From the NCBI RefSeq assembly GCF_014212135.1, contig NZ_JACJVQ010000002.1, positions 248,001-312,000 of the forward strand: a stretch of 64,000 bases of DNA, given 5' to 3'. The DNA comes from Cohnella thailandensis (lineage in GTDB: Bacteria; Bacillota; Bacilli; Paenibacillales; Paenibacillaceae). The translations under genes were made by a program, and so were the position numbers. Shown one piece after another: positions 9,246 to 17,232 of this stretch (the stretch's first letter is position 1; each line of letters starts with the position of its first letter). Under the pieces are notes generated by a model. It saw nothing but the letters and a program-made list of their open reading frames with translations. It was not told where the DNA came from and ran no database searches.

Positions 9246-10949
9246 CTACTTCACGATCTCGAACTCTAGAGTAAAGCCCGCGGAGTCGCCGGGGTACATG
9301 CGCACTTCTCCGCCGCCGAACCGCTGTCTCCAGCAGTCGCCGCTCCCGTTGAAGGGTCGCAGCGTCTCCCGAACGCGGTCGTCGCGGAGAAAATCGTCCG
9401 TCGCCAGCCAGAAACCCGCGCCTAACCTGCCGCTCGTCCTCCATGCTTCCGGTACCAGCCACGACGCGATGACGACCGTCGCGCCGTCGTCCGCGCATCG
9501 GCGTACCGCCGCCAGCGTCTCCTCGGCGATACGCGTTCCCGCGACTATGATCAGCTTGGGCCGGCCAAGCCGGTCGGCGCGGACCTTCTCGTCGTAGACG
9601 AGCACGTTGTTCATAGGCTGGAACAGCGGATGCACCCGCTCCGCCTCCGGCAGCGGCACGCCCGATACGAGCGGGAACGATTCCGGCGGGTAATCCGCCT
9701 TCAGCTTGTGCCGCGGGAACGCGTAGCCCGGGATGTGCAGGCAGCTTCCGTGCGCCGGAATCCGGCCGTGGCTTAGCAGTTGCCAGACGTGGAACACGCT
9801 GGCGCCTTCTTCTCCGGCCGTCAGCTCGCGGTTCCCGTAGAGCCGTTCATTCTGCCCGTAGTTGCTGTCGTCGGCGTGAATGAACGCGATATCGGGCTCC
9901 GCGTCCAAGTGTCCCCACGGCAGCGGGTTCTCCGGCACGTACTTGCGGGCGAATTCTTCCCACACCTCTCCGAACTCCGTCTTGCGGAATGCACGCCCTT
10001 GCTCTTGCCCTTGACTTTGCCCTTGCTCTTGGCCCTTCCTTGCCCACCGCCCCTGTCCATACTGCAACAGCGCGTCGACATTCTCGGCGAACAGATGCGA
10101 AGGCCCCATCCAATAACCCATCCGAAGCGCTGAAGCGTACTCCTCCGGCGAATGCCCCGGGAAACCGGACGTTCGGGTGAACCACGGTCCCGCGTCCGGC
10201 CCCCACAGATCCGCGCAAATCCACAGCTTGCGACCGTACTGCTTCGCTGCTCCGAGAGCCGTCGACAGCTGCAGCGGCTGGAACGATTCCTTCATGATCT
10301 TCGGACATAGATCCATCCCGGCGCGAGCGTATACATGGAACATCACGGGGAATACGTGCTCGGTCACCAGCGTAGCCCCGCCGGCTTCCAGTCCGCGTTC
10401 CTCCAACAGCCTGCGGACATGCGCCGTCCGGGCCGCCGCGGCATCGGCCACCGCTTGCTCGCTCCGTTCCAGCGTCAGCCCGTCCGTCGCTCCCCAATGC
10501 GGATAGTAGCCGTCCTTCCGATACTGCGACGCGTTGATCTGCAGGTGCTCGGGCTCGTCGTACAGCAACCCCATCAGACGGCCGCTCGAGGCGGCCTCCA
10601 GCACGGCGGCGTCCGGCACGTCGAACCGGTTGGTGCCTTCCGCATGCGGCCCGTTAATGTTGCCGTACTCGTTGCCGAGGCAGACGTCCAGCCCATGAGC
10701 CTCGGCATCGCGGAGCAGCTCGGCGTGACTCTCTAGTCCCGGAATCGCGTGATGGACATAGAAATCCGCACCAAGCTCCTTGATCGCTTCCATAAATTCA
10801 CGCGGCGAAGGCGTCGGGTCCTGCGCCGGAACGATGCTTCCCGTGCCCGTGCGCATAATGGCTGCCGAAGGCTCCTCCGCCCAAGGGTCCAGCCAAGATA
10901 CGGTTGGCCCCTGAATGCCTAGCCGCGGTCGGCGATCCGCTTGCTTCAT
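9246..10949 (-). CDS. Unrecognised glycoside-hydrolase-like protein with Gly/Gln repeat
   Basis: 567 residues, no signal peptide. I do not recognise a family. The alternation of short beta and helical stretches with acidic loops (LLYDEPEHLQ near residue 140, WICADLWGP near residue 245) suggests a TIM-barrel hydrolase, and the last 150 residues (LIIVAGTRIAEETLAAVRR) resemble the trimer-type flavodoxin-like domain found after the barrel in GH42-like enzymes. An inserted low-complexity run of Gly, Gln and Glu near residue 310 is coded by hexamer repeats. It is the last gene of a seven-gene sugar operon, 14 bases after the Gfo/Idh gene, so a role in processing the imported glycoside is likely. 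The reaction is unknown. Confidence 0.75.
   Translation of the reverse strand: MKQADRRPRLGIQGPTVSWLDPWAEEPSAAIMRTGTGSIVPAQDPTPSPREFMEAIKELGADFYVHHAIPGLESHAELLRDAEAHGLDVCLGNEYGNINGPHAEGTNRFDVPDAAVLEAASSGRLMGLLYDEPEHLQINASQYRKDGYYPHWGATDGLTLERSEQAVADAAAARTAHVRRLLEERGLEAGGATLVTEHVFPVMFHVYARAGMDLCPKIMKESFQPLQLSTALGAAKQYGRKLWICADLWGPDAGPWFTRTSGFPGHSPEEYASALRMGYWMGPSHLFAENVDALLQYGQGRWARKGQEQGQSQGQEQGRAFRKTEFGEVWEEFARKYVPENPLPWGHLDAEPDIAFIHADDSNYGQNERLYGNRELTAGEEGASVFHVWQLLSHGRIPAHGSCLHIPGYAFPRHKLKADYPPESFPLVSGVPLPEAERVHPLFQPMNNVLVYDEKVRADRLGRPKLIIVAGTRIAEETLAAVRRCADDGATVVIASWLVPEAWRTSGRLGAGFWLATDDFLRDDRVRETLRPFNGSGDCWRQRFGGGEVRMYPGDSAGFTLEFEIVK
9996..10040 (-). repeat. In-frame hexanucleotide repeat inside a coding sequence
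   Basis: On the plus strand variants of CCTTGC/TCTTGC recur about seven times, encoding alternating Gly-Gln and Glu-Gln pairs. Length changes in units of six would keep the frame, so the insert length may vary between strains. Confidence 0.7.
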
Positions 10950-10963
10950 CCGTCATCTTCCCT

Positions 10964-12052
10964 TCAAGTAGCAGTATCCTGGTCCATGCTTAAGTCGTTT
11001 ACCGTTACCTTGCCGCCGCCCGCCGCGGACGACCGATAGGCCGCCAACACGAAGGCGAGCGCCGACCGTCCGGCCTCGCCGTTCACGGACGGCTCGCGAT
11101 CTTCCCGAATCGCGCTCGCGAAGTCGGCGTATTGCGCGATGAACGCATCCTTGCCCATCCCCGCAGCCGGGTCTCCTCCCGCTCTCGTTCCGTCCGAAGC
11201 CGCACGATGCGCGTCCGCTTCATTAACCTCTCCGGTTCCATCGCCCTTGTTCAAATAAAGCTGCGTCAGCGCTTCGCCCTCCAGCACCGCCGAGCCGGCC
11301 GAGCCGACAATCTCGATCCGGCTCGCATAGCCAGGATATGCCGACGTCGTACAGGAGAACGTTCCGAGCGCCCCGCTCGCGAACCGGAGCACGGCCGTCG
11401 CCGTATCCTCCGTCTCCATCCGGTGAGTCATCGTCGCGGCATGGGCGGTCACTTCCGCAACGGTGCCCATCAGGTGCTGAAGCAGATCGACCGTGTGAAT
11501 GCTCTGGTTGATCAGAACGCCGCCCCCGTCTCCCGCCCAAGTCCCGCGCCAATCCGAGCTGTCGTAATACGCCTGATTCCGGTACCAGTGCACGGAAGCA
11601 GAAGCCAGCACCGGACGTCCCAGAACGCCGGCTTCAAGCAGTTCCTTGAGCCGGACGACATCGGGATCGAACCGGTGCTGCGAGATAATGCCCAGCTTCA
11701 GGCCTCGGCTGCGGAAGGCTCCGATCATCGCATCCGCCTTGTCCAGCCGAATGTCGATCGGCTTCTCGACAAGGGCGTGCTTGCCCGCTTCGGCGACGCG
11801 GAGCGCAATGTCCCCGTGCAGCCCGCTCGGCGTGCAGATGCCGACGGCGTCGATATCCTCGCGCCGCAGCAGCTCCTCATAATCGGGATAGGCGTCCAAC
11901 CCTCCCCATGTCTCGGCGAAGGCCCGCAGCCGATCGCCCGTTCTTCCGGCAACCGCGACGAGCTCCGCCTCGGGCAGGGCGGCGATCGCCTTGGCGTGCG
12001 CCGAGGCGACAGCTCCGCAGCCGATCAGGGCAAAACGTATTTTCGAAGACAT
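10964..12052 (-). CDS. Gfo/Idh/MocA-family oxidoreductase
   Basis: 362-residue cytoplasmic NAD(P)-dependent dehydrogenase acting on a sugar or sugar derivative. The Rossmann motif GCGAVASAHA lies at residues 12-21, the family Glu-Lys-Pro (VEKPIDI) near residue 97, and the substrate-side GGGVLINQSIHTVDLL near residue 180 carries the usual His and Asp. GGAGGAGG precedes the ATG. It sits between the permease gene (47 bases upstream) and the unrecognised hydrolase (14 bases downstream), so it probably oxidises or reduces the imported sugar, possibly as part of an oxidative glycosidase-type route. The exact substrate cannot be deduced. Confidence 0.9.
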   Translation of the reverse strand: MSSKIRFALIGCGAVASAHAKAIAALPEAELVAVAGRTGDRLRAFAETWGGLDAYPDYEELLRREDIDAVGICTPSGLHGDIALRVAEAGKHALVEKPIDIRLDKADAMIGAFRSRGLKLGIISQHRFDPDVVRLKELLEAGVLGRPVLASASVHWYRNQAYYDSSDWRGTWAGDGGGVLINQSIHTVDLLQHLMGTVAEVTAHAATMTHRMETEDTATAVLRFASGALGTFSCTTSAYPGYASRIEIVGSAGSAVLEGEALTQLYLNKGDGTGEVNEADAHRAASDGTRAGGDPAAGMGKDAFIAQYADFASAIREDREPSVNGEAGRSALAFVLAAYRSSAAGGGKVTVNDLSMDQDTAT

Positions 12053-12099
12053 ATGAGATTCCTCCTCCTCCTAACCTGTAATACCGCTACGCTTCAAGG

Positions 12100-12927
12100 T
12101 TAGGCCTTCACGGCGCCGCTGGTCAAGCCGTCCACGAAATACTTCATCGCGAAGCTGATCACCAGAATCAACGGTACCGAAGCGAGCACGTAGGCCGCCA
12201 TCATCGGACCGTAATCCGTCGCATAATCGTTCGAGAACGACATGATGCCGGTGACGATCGGCTTCAGCGCCTTGTCGTTGATCGTCACGAGCGGCCAGAT
12301 GTAATCGTTCCAGGAGGAGTGGAAGTTGAGGACCGCGATCGTCCCGAGAATCGGCTTGGACAGCGGCAGCACGAGGCTTCTCAAGATGCGGAGCTCCTTG
12401 GCTCCGTCGATGCGGAAGCTCTCGAACAGATCCTCCGGCAATCCGGCGAAGAAGCTTCGGAGCAGGAAGACGGCGATGATGCAGCCGCCCGCGATCTGCG
12501 GAAGAATGACGACCGCATAGGAGTTCAGCATCCCCAGCGCGGCGACGAGCTTGAACATCGGGATGAGCACGAGCACGGTCGGAACCATCATGAGCGCGAT
12601 GACCAAGTAGTAGAGAATCTCCCGGCCGGGAAATTTGTATCTCGCGAAAGCGTAAGCGGCCAGAGAGGAGGCGACCAGCACTCCGGCGACCGCGCAGACT
12701 GCGATGAGGATAGAGTTCCACGCGAACGGAACGACCGTCTCGAACGCCCGGCTGTAATTGTCCCATTGGATCGCATTCGGGAGATGGAACACGCCGAGGC
12801 TTACGTCCATTTTCGACTTGAAGGACGTCAATACCATAATCAAAAGCGGGAAGAAGCTGAACAAGACGAACAGCGACAAAAGTCCGATCAATACGTACGA
12901 CACCTTCTTGCTTGCCCTTGAAGCCAT
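12100..12927 (-). CDS. Carbohydrate ABC transporter permease, MalG/AraQ type
   Basis: 275-residue inner-membrane permease with about six membrane segments. The EAA-type loop appears as FESFRIDGAKELRILRSLVLPLSKP near residue 180, and the C terminus has FVDGLTSGAVKA as in MalG relatives. GGGAGG lies 11 bases before the ATG. It follows the MalF-type gene after 25 bases; the pair forms the channel of the importer whose binding protein is at 13967-15439. This transporter is of the MalFG/AraPQ subtype, unlike the LplBC subtype that dominates the window. Confidence 0.92.
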   Translation of the reverse strand: MASRASKKVSYVLIGLLSLFVLFSFFPLLIMVLTSFKSKMDVSLGVFHLPNAIQWDNYSRAFETVVPFAWNSILIAVCAVAGVLVASSLAAYAFARYKFPGREILYYLVIALMMVPTVLVLIPMFKLVAALGMLNSYAVVILPQIAGGCIIAVFLLRSFFAGLPEDLFESFRIDGAKELRILRSLVLPLSKPILGTIAVLNFHSSWNDYIWPLVTINDKALKPIVTGIMSFSNDYATDYGPMMAAYVLASVPLILVISFAMKYFVDGLTSGAVKA

Positions 12928-12952
12928 CGATAAATCAACCTCCCGTTCGCGG

Positions 12953-13849
12953 CTATTCGTTGCCGGATTTGATCAGTTTGTTGGATACGAACGTCAGCGC
13001 CAGCATCAGAATCAGCATGACGAACCCGATCGTGGAGGCATAGCCGAAATCGTTGTACGTGAAGCCGGATTGGTACATGTACAGGCCGGGAACCAGCGTT
13101 TCTTCGCCCGGTCCGCCGTTGGTCATGATGAGCTGCTTGTAGAACGATTGCATGCCGTGCAGAATGCCCAGAATGAAGATCAGCTTCAGCTGCCCCGCGA
13201 TCATCGGAATGTCGATGGACCGAATGCGCCGCCACGTGCCGCAGCCTTCCATGACGGAGGCTTCGATCAGCGACTTCGGGATGGCCTGAAGAGCCGCGAA
13301 CACGATGAGCAGGTAGATCGGATTGATGAACGGGAACCCCGAGAAGATAATCGAGAACAAAGCGGTATTCGTTCCGCCCAGCCACAGCTGGGGAGAGATG
13401 CCGAACAAGGAGACGAGACTGTTCATGCCGCCCACGACCGGATTATAGAGGAATACCCACACCAGAATGACGATGACGGTCGGAACCGTGATCGTGGCGA
13501 CGAACAGCGTCCGGAATACGTATTGCGCCCTCGCGCTCTTCAGATGGAACAGCAGCTCGGCGATGAACAACGGCATCAGAACGCCGACCGTGCAGTCGAA
13601 CAGAATGAACCACGACGCGTTCTTAAGCGACGCATAGAACGTCTTGTCCTTGAACAGCGCGACGAAGTTGTCCAGGCCGATGAAGATCGCCTCGTTGCCG
13701 CCCTTCCATTGATAAAACGACATCTTGAGCGCCATGACGATCGGATAATAGCTGAAGATCCCGAGTAGGACGAGGAGCGGCAGCAGAAAAAGATAAGCGT
13801 GCTTGTAGCGATAAATCGATCGAAACACGTTGATGCGGTATGGGTGCAC
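12953..13849 (-). CDS. Carbohydrate ABC transporter permease, MalF/AraP type
   Basis: 298-residue inner-membrane permease. The first membrane helix (AYLFLLPLLVLLGIFSYYP) and the loop FYQWKGGNEAIFIGLDNFV are typical. The EAA loop is SLIEASVMEGCGTWRRIRSI near residue 200, slightly divergent from the consensus. The start is GTG at 13849 with GGGAGAG 9 bases upstream. It pairs with the MalG-type gene and follows the binding protein, from which a hairpin (13906-13935) separates it. Confidence 0.92.
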   Translation of the reverse strand: MHPYRINVFRSIYRYKHAYLFLLPLLVLLGIFSYYPIVMALKMSFYQWKGGNEAIFIGLDNFVALFKDKTFYASLKNASWFILFDCTVGVLMPLFIAELLFHLKSARAQYVFRTLFVATITVPTVIVILVWVFLYNPVVGGMNSLVSLFGISPQLWLGGTNTALFSIIFSGFPFINPIYLLIVFAALQAIPKSLIEASVMEGCGTWRRIRSIDIPMIAGQLKLIFILGILHGMQSFYKQLIMTNGGPGEETLVPGLYMYQSGFTYNDFGYASTIGFVMLILMLALTFVSNKLIKSGNE

Positions 13850-13905
13850 GTGCGAATTCTCTCCCGTCTTTCCGCAAACCGGGCCGACGCGCTGCCTCCG
13901 GCAAC

Positions 13906-13935
13906 GCCGACAGAGGAAGGGACTCCGCTGTCGGC
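13906..13935 (-). terminator. Intercistronic hairpin after the binding-protein gene
   Basis: GCCGACAG and CTGTCGGC pair perfectly across a 14-base loop between the binding protein and the first permease. No T run follows, so RNA stabilisation or partial attenuation is more likely than full termination. Confidence 0.5.
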
Positions 13936-13966
13936 AGCATCCGGCGTTCGGCTCCCGGATTGCGAA

Positions 13967-15439
13967 TTACTTGTTGCCGTAGTCGTTATCCTTGGTCCAG
14001 CCCTTCTCCTTCATCGCCTTCTGCGCCTCTTCCTTCATGTTCTTGCTCAGAAGGTCGATCAGTTGATCGGTGTCGATGTCGTTCAGCACGTAGCGCTGGA
14101 TCTGCTGCAGAACGTACTGCCTGGCGTTGCTTCCGAGGATGGCTTGGGAGTTCAAGTCGATCTGGTTCTGCGGTCTGTACTTCGCCTGATAGCGTTCCAG
14201 ATTCGCGTTCATCTCGACGCCGGTTATCGTCGGCGTAATCCAGTTCAGTTCGGCCAGCTGCTTGGCGATGTCCGGCGACGTGTAGAACATGATAAAGTCC
14301 ATGACCTCATCCTGAATGTTCTTCTTGATCGCGGAAGGCATGACGACGAACGCGTCGGCCAGGTCGCCGAACTCCGCGGGATCTTCGTTCGAGGTCGGGG
14401 CGATATCCTTCGTGATGACCGGGAATTCGAACGTGTCCCAGTTGAACGACGGCTTCATGTCGCTTGCGAACGGCTTCGCGTCGTTGTTGATCGTGAACGT
14501 GTGAACGGCTTTGCCTTGCAGCCACATGTCGCGGGCTTCCGTCATCGTCATGGAGATCGCGCCCGGCGCCCAGTAGCTCGTGAACTGCTTGAACAGCTCG
14601 TACACGCCGCGGACTTCCGGCTTGCTTAAGTCGATGATGCCTTGATCGACCGCTCTGACGTATTCGTTCTGCTGGTACTTGTTGTTCTTGAACAGCGTGT
14701 CGATGAGCGGCACGTATTGCTCCTGCGTCTGCTGAGCGGCGAAGCGCGCGAACCAGTCCCATGCGGAGGTAACCTTCAGGAAGCCGGAGAACGGCTCCGT
14801 TCCGATCTTCGCCTCGCGAATCTTATCGAAGTTGGCGATCATCTCGGAGAAAGTCTTCGGGACTTGAAGCCCCAGTTGGTCGTAAATGTCCTTGTTGTAC
14901 GCGATCTTCAAGGTTATCATCGAGGTGGCGATGTTGTTCAGCTTGCCGTTCTGCGTGGAGCGCATCAGATTAAGGTCGACGTCGCGGAAGCTGTCGCCCC
15001 ACTTCTGGTTCGTGTAAGGGCTGATCTTGTCGAGGTACGGGTCCATCTCCAGCACCTTATAGCCCTTGTCGTTGTACTTGAGGTAGGGATTGTCGTAGCT
15101 GAAGTCCATGACGACTTCCGGCTCCTGGTTGCCGGCGAGCTGGGCCGCCATCCAGACGTCGAAGTCCGCGTTGGACTGCGCCACTTCCTCGAAGGCGATG
15201 GTGACGTTCGGCTTGATCTTCCTGTACTCGGCGATGGCCAGGTCGAGGCCTTCCTTCTTGCCAGGGCCGGCCCAGGAGGCGATTTTGAACGAGACTTGGG
15301 GTTCGCCGTTGGTACCGCTTCCATTCGACGGCGAAGCACTGGAGCTCCCGTTGCCGTTGCCGCCGCAGCCGCTCATCAGCGACGTCGTAAGGCCGAGGAT
15401 GACCAGCGGGGCGAGGATCGATTTGGCTGACGCTTTCAT
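13967..15439 (-). CDS. Extracellular sugar-binding lipoprotein
   Basis: 490-residue solute-binding lipoprotein of the MalE-like class. The signal peptide ends in LMSGC with Cys25, followed by a Gly/Ser/Asn-rich linker. Family-type segments include FKIASWAGPGKKEGLDLAIAE after the linker and WMAAQLAGNQEPEVVMDFSY. GGAAGGGG precedes the ATG. It lies 141 bases after the response-regulator gene and upstream of the permeases, so it feeds the MalF/MalG-type channel of this operon. The ligand is unknown; the downstream Gfo/Idh enzyme and putative hydrolase suggest a modified or glycosidic sugar. Confidence 0.92.
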   Translation of the reverse strand: MKASAKSILAPLVILGLTTSLMSGCGGNGNGSSSASPSNGSGTNGEPQVSFKIASWAGPGKKEGLDLAIAEYRKIKPNVTIAFEEVAQSNADFDVWMAAQLAGNQEPEVVMDFSYDNPYLKYNDKGYKVLEMDPYLDKISPYTNQKWGDSFRDVDLNLMRSTQNGKLNNIATSMITLKIAYNKDIYDQLGLQVPKTFSEMIANFDKIREAKIGTEPFSGFLKVTSAWDWFARFAAQQTQEQYVPLIDTLFKNNKYQQNEYVRAVDQGIIDLSKPEVRGVYELFKQFTSYWAPGAISMTMTEARDMWLQGKAVHTFTINNDAKPFASDMKPSFNWDTFEFPVITKDIAPTSNEDPAEFGDLADAFVVMPSAIKKNIQDEVMDFIMFYTSPDIAKQLAELNWITPTITGVEMNANLERYQAKYRPQNQIDLNSQAILGSNARQYVLQQIQRYVLNDIDTDQLIDLLSKNMKEEAQKAMKEKGWTKDNDYGNK

Positions 15440-15580
15440 GTCTATGTTCCCCTTCCGAATATGAGCTCGCGAGCAATCCGCCGCCCCCGTCGATGGAGGT
15501 TCGAATCAGGTTGCAATCGCTTACCTCAACGTTAAACGTTCGGCGGGAAATTGATAATGCGGCAATTCTGTCGTCCGTGT

Positions 15581-17155
15581 TTAAATTTTTGTCTTGCTCT
15601 TCTGATAGTCGCTGGGCGTCATGCCGGTATGCTTGCGGAACACCTGGCTGAAGTACCGCTGATCCTCGTATCCGACCTTGCCGGCGATCTCGTACACCTT
15701 GCTGGCCGGATGGCTCAGCAGTTGGCAGGCCTTGTCCATGCGGATTTTCGTCAAATAGTGCAAATAAGTCACGCCCGTGCTCTTCTTGAACACCTTGCAG
15801 AAGTAGCTGGGGTCGATAAAGAACGTCCGGGAGATCACGTCCAAGTCGATCGGTTCGGCGTAATGGGTTCTCATGAACAGCAGGATGCTGTCGATTTGCT
15901 CTCCGCCGGCATGCTCGGGACTCCGGTCGAAGTACGCTCCGATTCGTTGGAAAATCGCGCCGAACCCTTGCCTCAGCTCGTCCAACGTTCCGTGCTGGGC
16001 CATGCCTTCGACGGACGCGGCGGGCTCCCCGACGAAATCGTCGGCCGGCATGCCGATCTCGTTCAAGCCTTTGCGGATCTCGTACAGCACCTCCGAGCAC
16101 ATCCGGTAGACGGACTGCGGCGGGAGACCGCCCTGCCGGCGGATTCGGCCGAAGAACTCGTCCAGCTCCGCTTGCAGGTTCGGCTCGTTGTTCTCGCTTA
16201 CGGCCGCCAGCAGACGGCGAGCCTGCTCCTGGGGGTCGTTCGGCATTCGCTCCGCCTCATGCGACAGCTCGCGGTAGATGTTCACGCTCCCGCTGCCGGT
16301 GTACATCTTGTACTGCAGCGCGAGCTCCGCTTGCTTGTACAAGTCGGGCAGCTCGGCCGCCGCCCCCGCGTTCGACACGCCGACGGTCAGGGACAGGCCG
16401 AGCCACTCCGATGCCTTCGTCATCATCTCCTCCAGCCCTTCTCCGAGCGACCGCTCGCCGTCCGGCTTGCCGTTCAGAAGCAGCGTCAGGCTGTCCCCTG
16501 CCCGCGCGATCATCGCATGTACGCCGAGCTTGCCGAAGACCGCCGTCATCATTTCCGTCAGCTTCGGATCGACCAGCAGCGTTCGGTCTCCTTCGACAAG
16601 CGCAACGCGGTTGCTCCTCCCCGACAGGCGAATATCATGGAGAGTTTGCTTGTCCGCGTCCATCGACTCCGGCGGAAGCTGGCCGGACACGAGATCCAGG
16701 ATCAACTTTTCCCGGATAAGCGCATCGTTCTCCTTCGCCCTGCTCTCGAGCGCGGACCAATCCGCCCGCTTCCGTTCGGCTTCGCGAATCTGCTCGCGAA
16801 TGCCGTTCAGGACGGGGATCAGCTTGTTCTCCTCGACCGGCTTCAGAAGATAGTCGGACACCCGGCTCTTGAGCGCCCGCCTGGCGTATTCGAATTCGTC
16901 GAAGCCCGTCAGCACGACAAAATGGGGCGACAGCCCGTCGTTCAGACAATCTTCGATCATCGACAGGCCGTCCTTGTACGGCATCTTGATGTCCGTCAGC
17001 ACGATGTCCGGCCGAAGCTCGCGTATCGCCTGAAGTCCCTCTTCGCCGTCTCTCGCCGTCCCGACGATCCGGAAGCCCATGCTCGGCCAATCGACGAATT
17101 GCTCTAGCCCTCTGACGATCATCGCGTCGTCGTCGATAATGAGAACGGAGTGCAT
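15581..17155 (-). CDS. Response regulator, YesN type (receiver plus AraC DNA-binding domain)
   Basis: 524-residue cytoplasmic response regulator. The receiver domain has the acidic pocket IDDD at 7-10, the phosphorylated Asp55 in IVLTDIKMPYKDG and the conserved Lys in YLLKPVEENK near residue 105. A long middle region joins it to the C-terminal AraC double helix-turn-helix (DVISRTFFIDPSYFCKVFKK and YEIAGKVGYEDQRYFSQVF). The ATG at 17155 is chosen because GGGAGG lies 8 bases before it; the longer frame to 17254 would overlap the kinase. It follows the kinase gene by 77 bases and should activate this operon on phosphorylation. Confidence 0.93.
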   Translation of the reverse strand: MHSVLIIDDDAMIVRGLEQFVDWPSMGFRIVGTARDGEEGLQAIRELRPDIVLTDIKMPYKDGLSMIEDCLNDGLSPHFVVLTGFDEFEYARRALKSRVSDYLLKPVEENKLIPVLNGIREQIREAERKRADWSALESRAKENDALIREKLILDLVSGQLPPESMDADKQTLHDIRLSGRSNRVALVEGDRTLLVDPKLTEMMTAVFGKLGVHAMIARAGDSLTLLLNGKPDGERSLGEGLEEMMTKASEWLGLSLTVGVSNAGAAAELPDLYKQAELALQYKMYTGSGSVNIYRELSHEAERMPNDPQEQARRLLAAVSENNEPNLQAELDEFFGRIRRQGGLPPQSVYRMCSEVLYEIRKGLNEIGMPADDFVGEPAASVEGMAQHGTLDELRQGFGAIFQRIGAYFDRSPEHAGGEQIDSILLFMRTHYAEPIDLDVISRTFFIDPSYFCKVFKKSTGVTYLHYLTKIRMDKACQLLSHPASKVYEIAGKVGYEDQRYFSQVFRKHTGMTPSDYQKSKTKI

Positions 17156-17232
17156 CTGCCTACCTCCCATGAATGCGTAGTGTGGTGGATAACGGCGTTG
17201 CCGCGCGTTGAGCAGCGCTGCGTGGCATGGCG

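Noticed and set aside
15551..17107. Long plus-strand frame opposite the YesN regulator
   Set aside because: The minus-strand gene has receiver and AraC domains; the antisense product is a compositional artefact.
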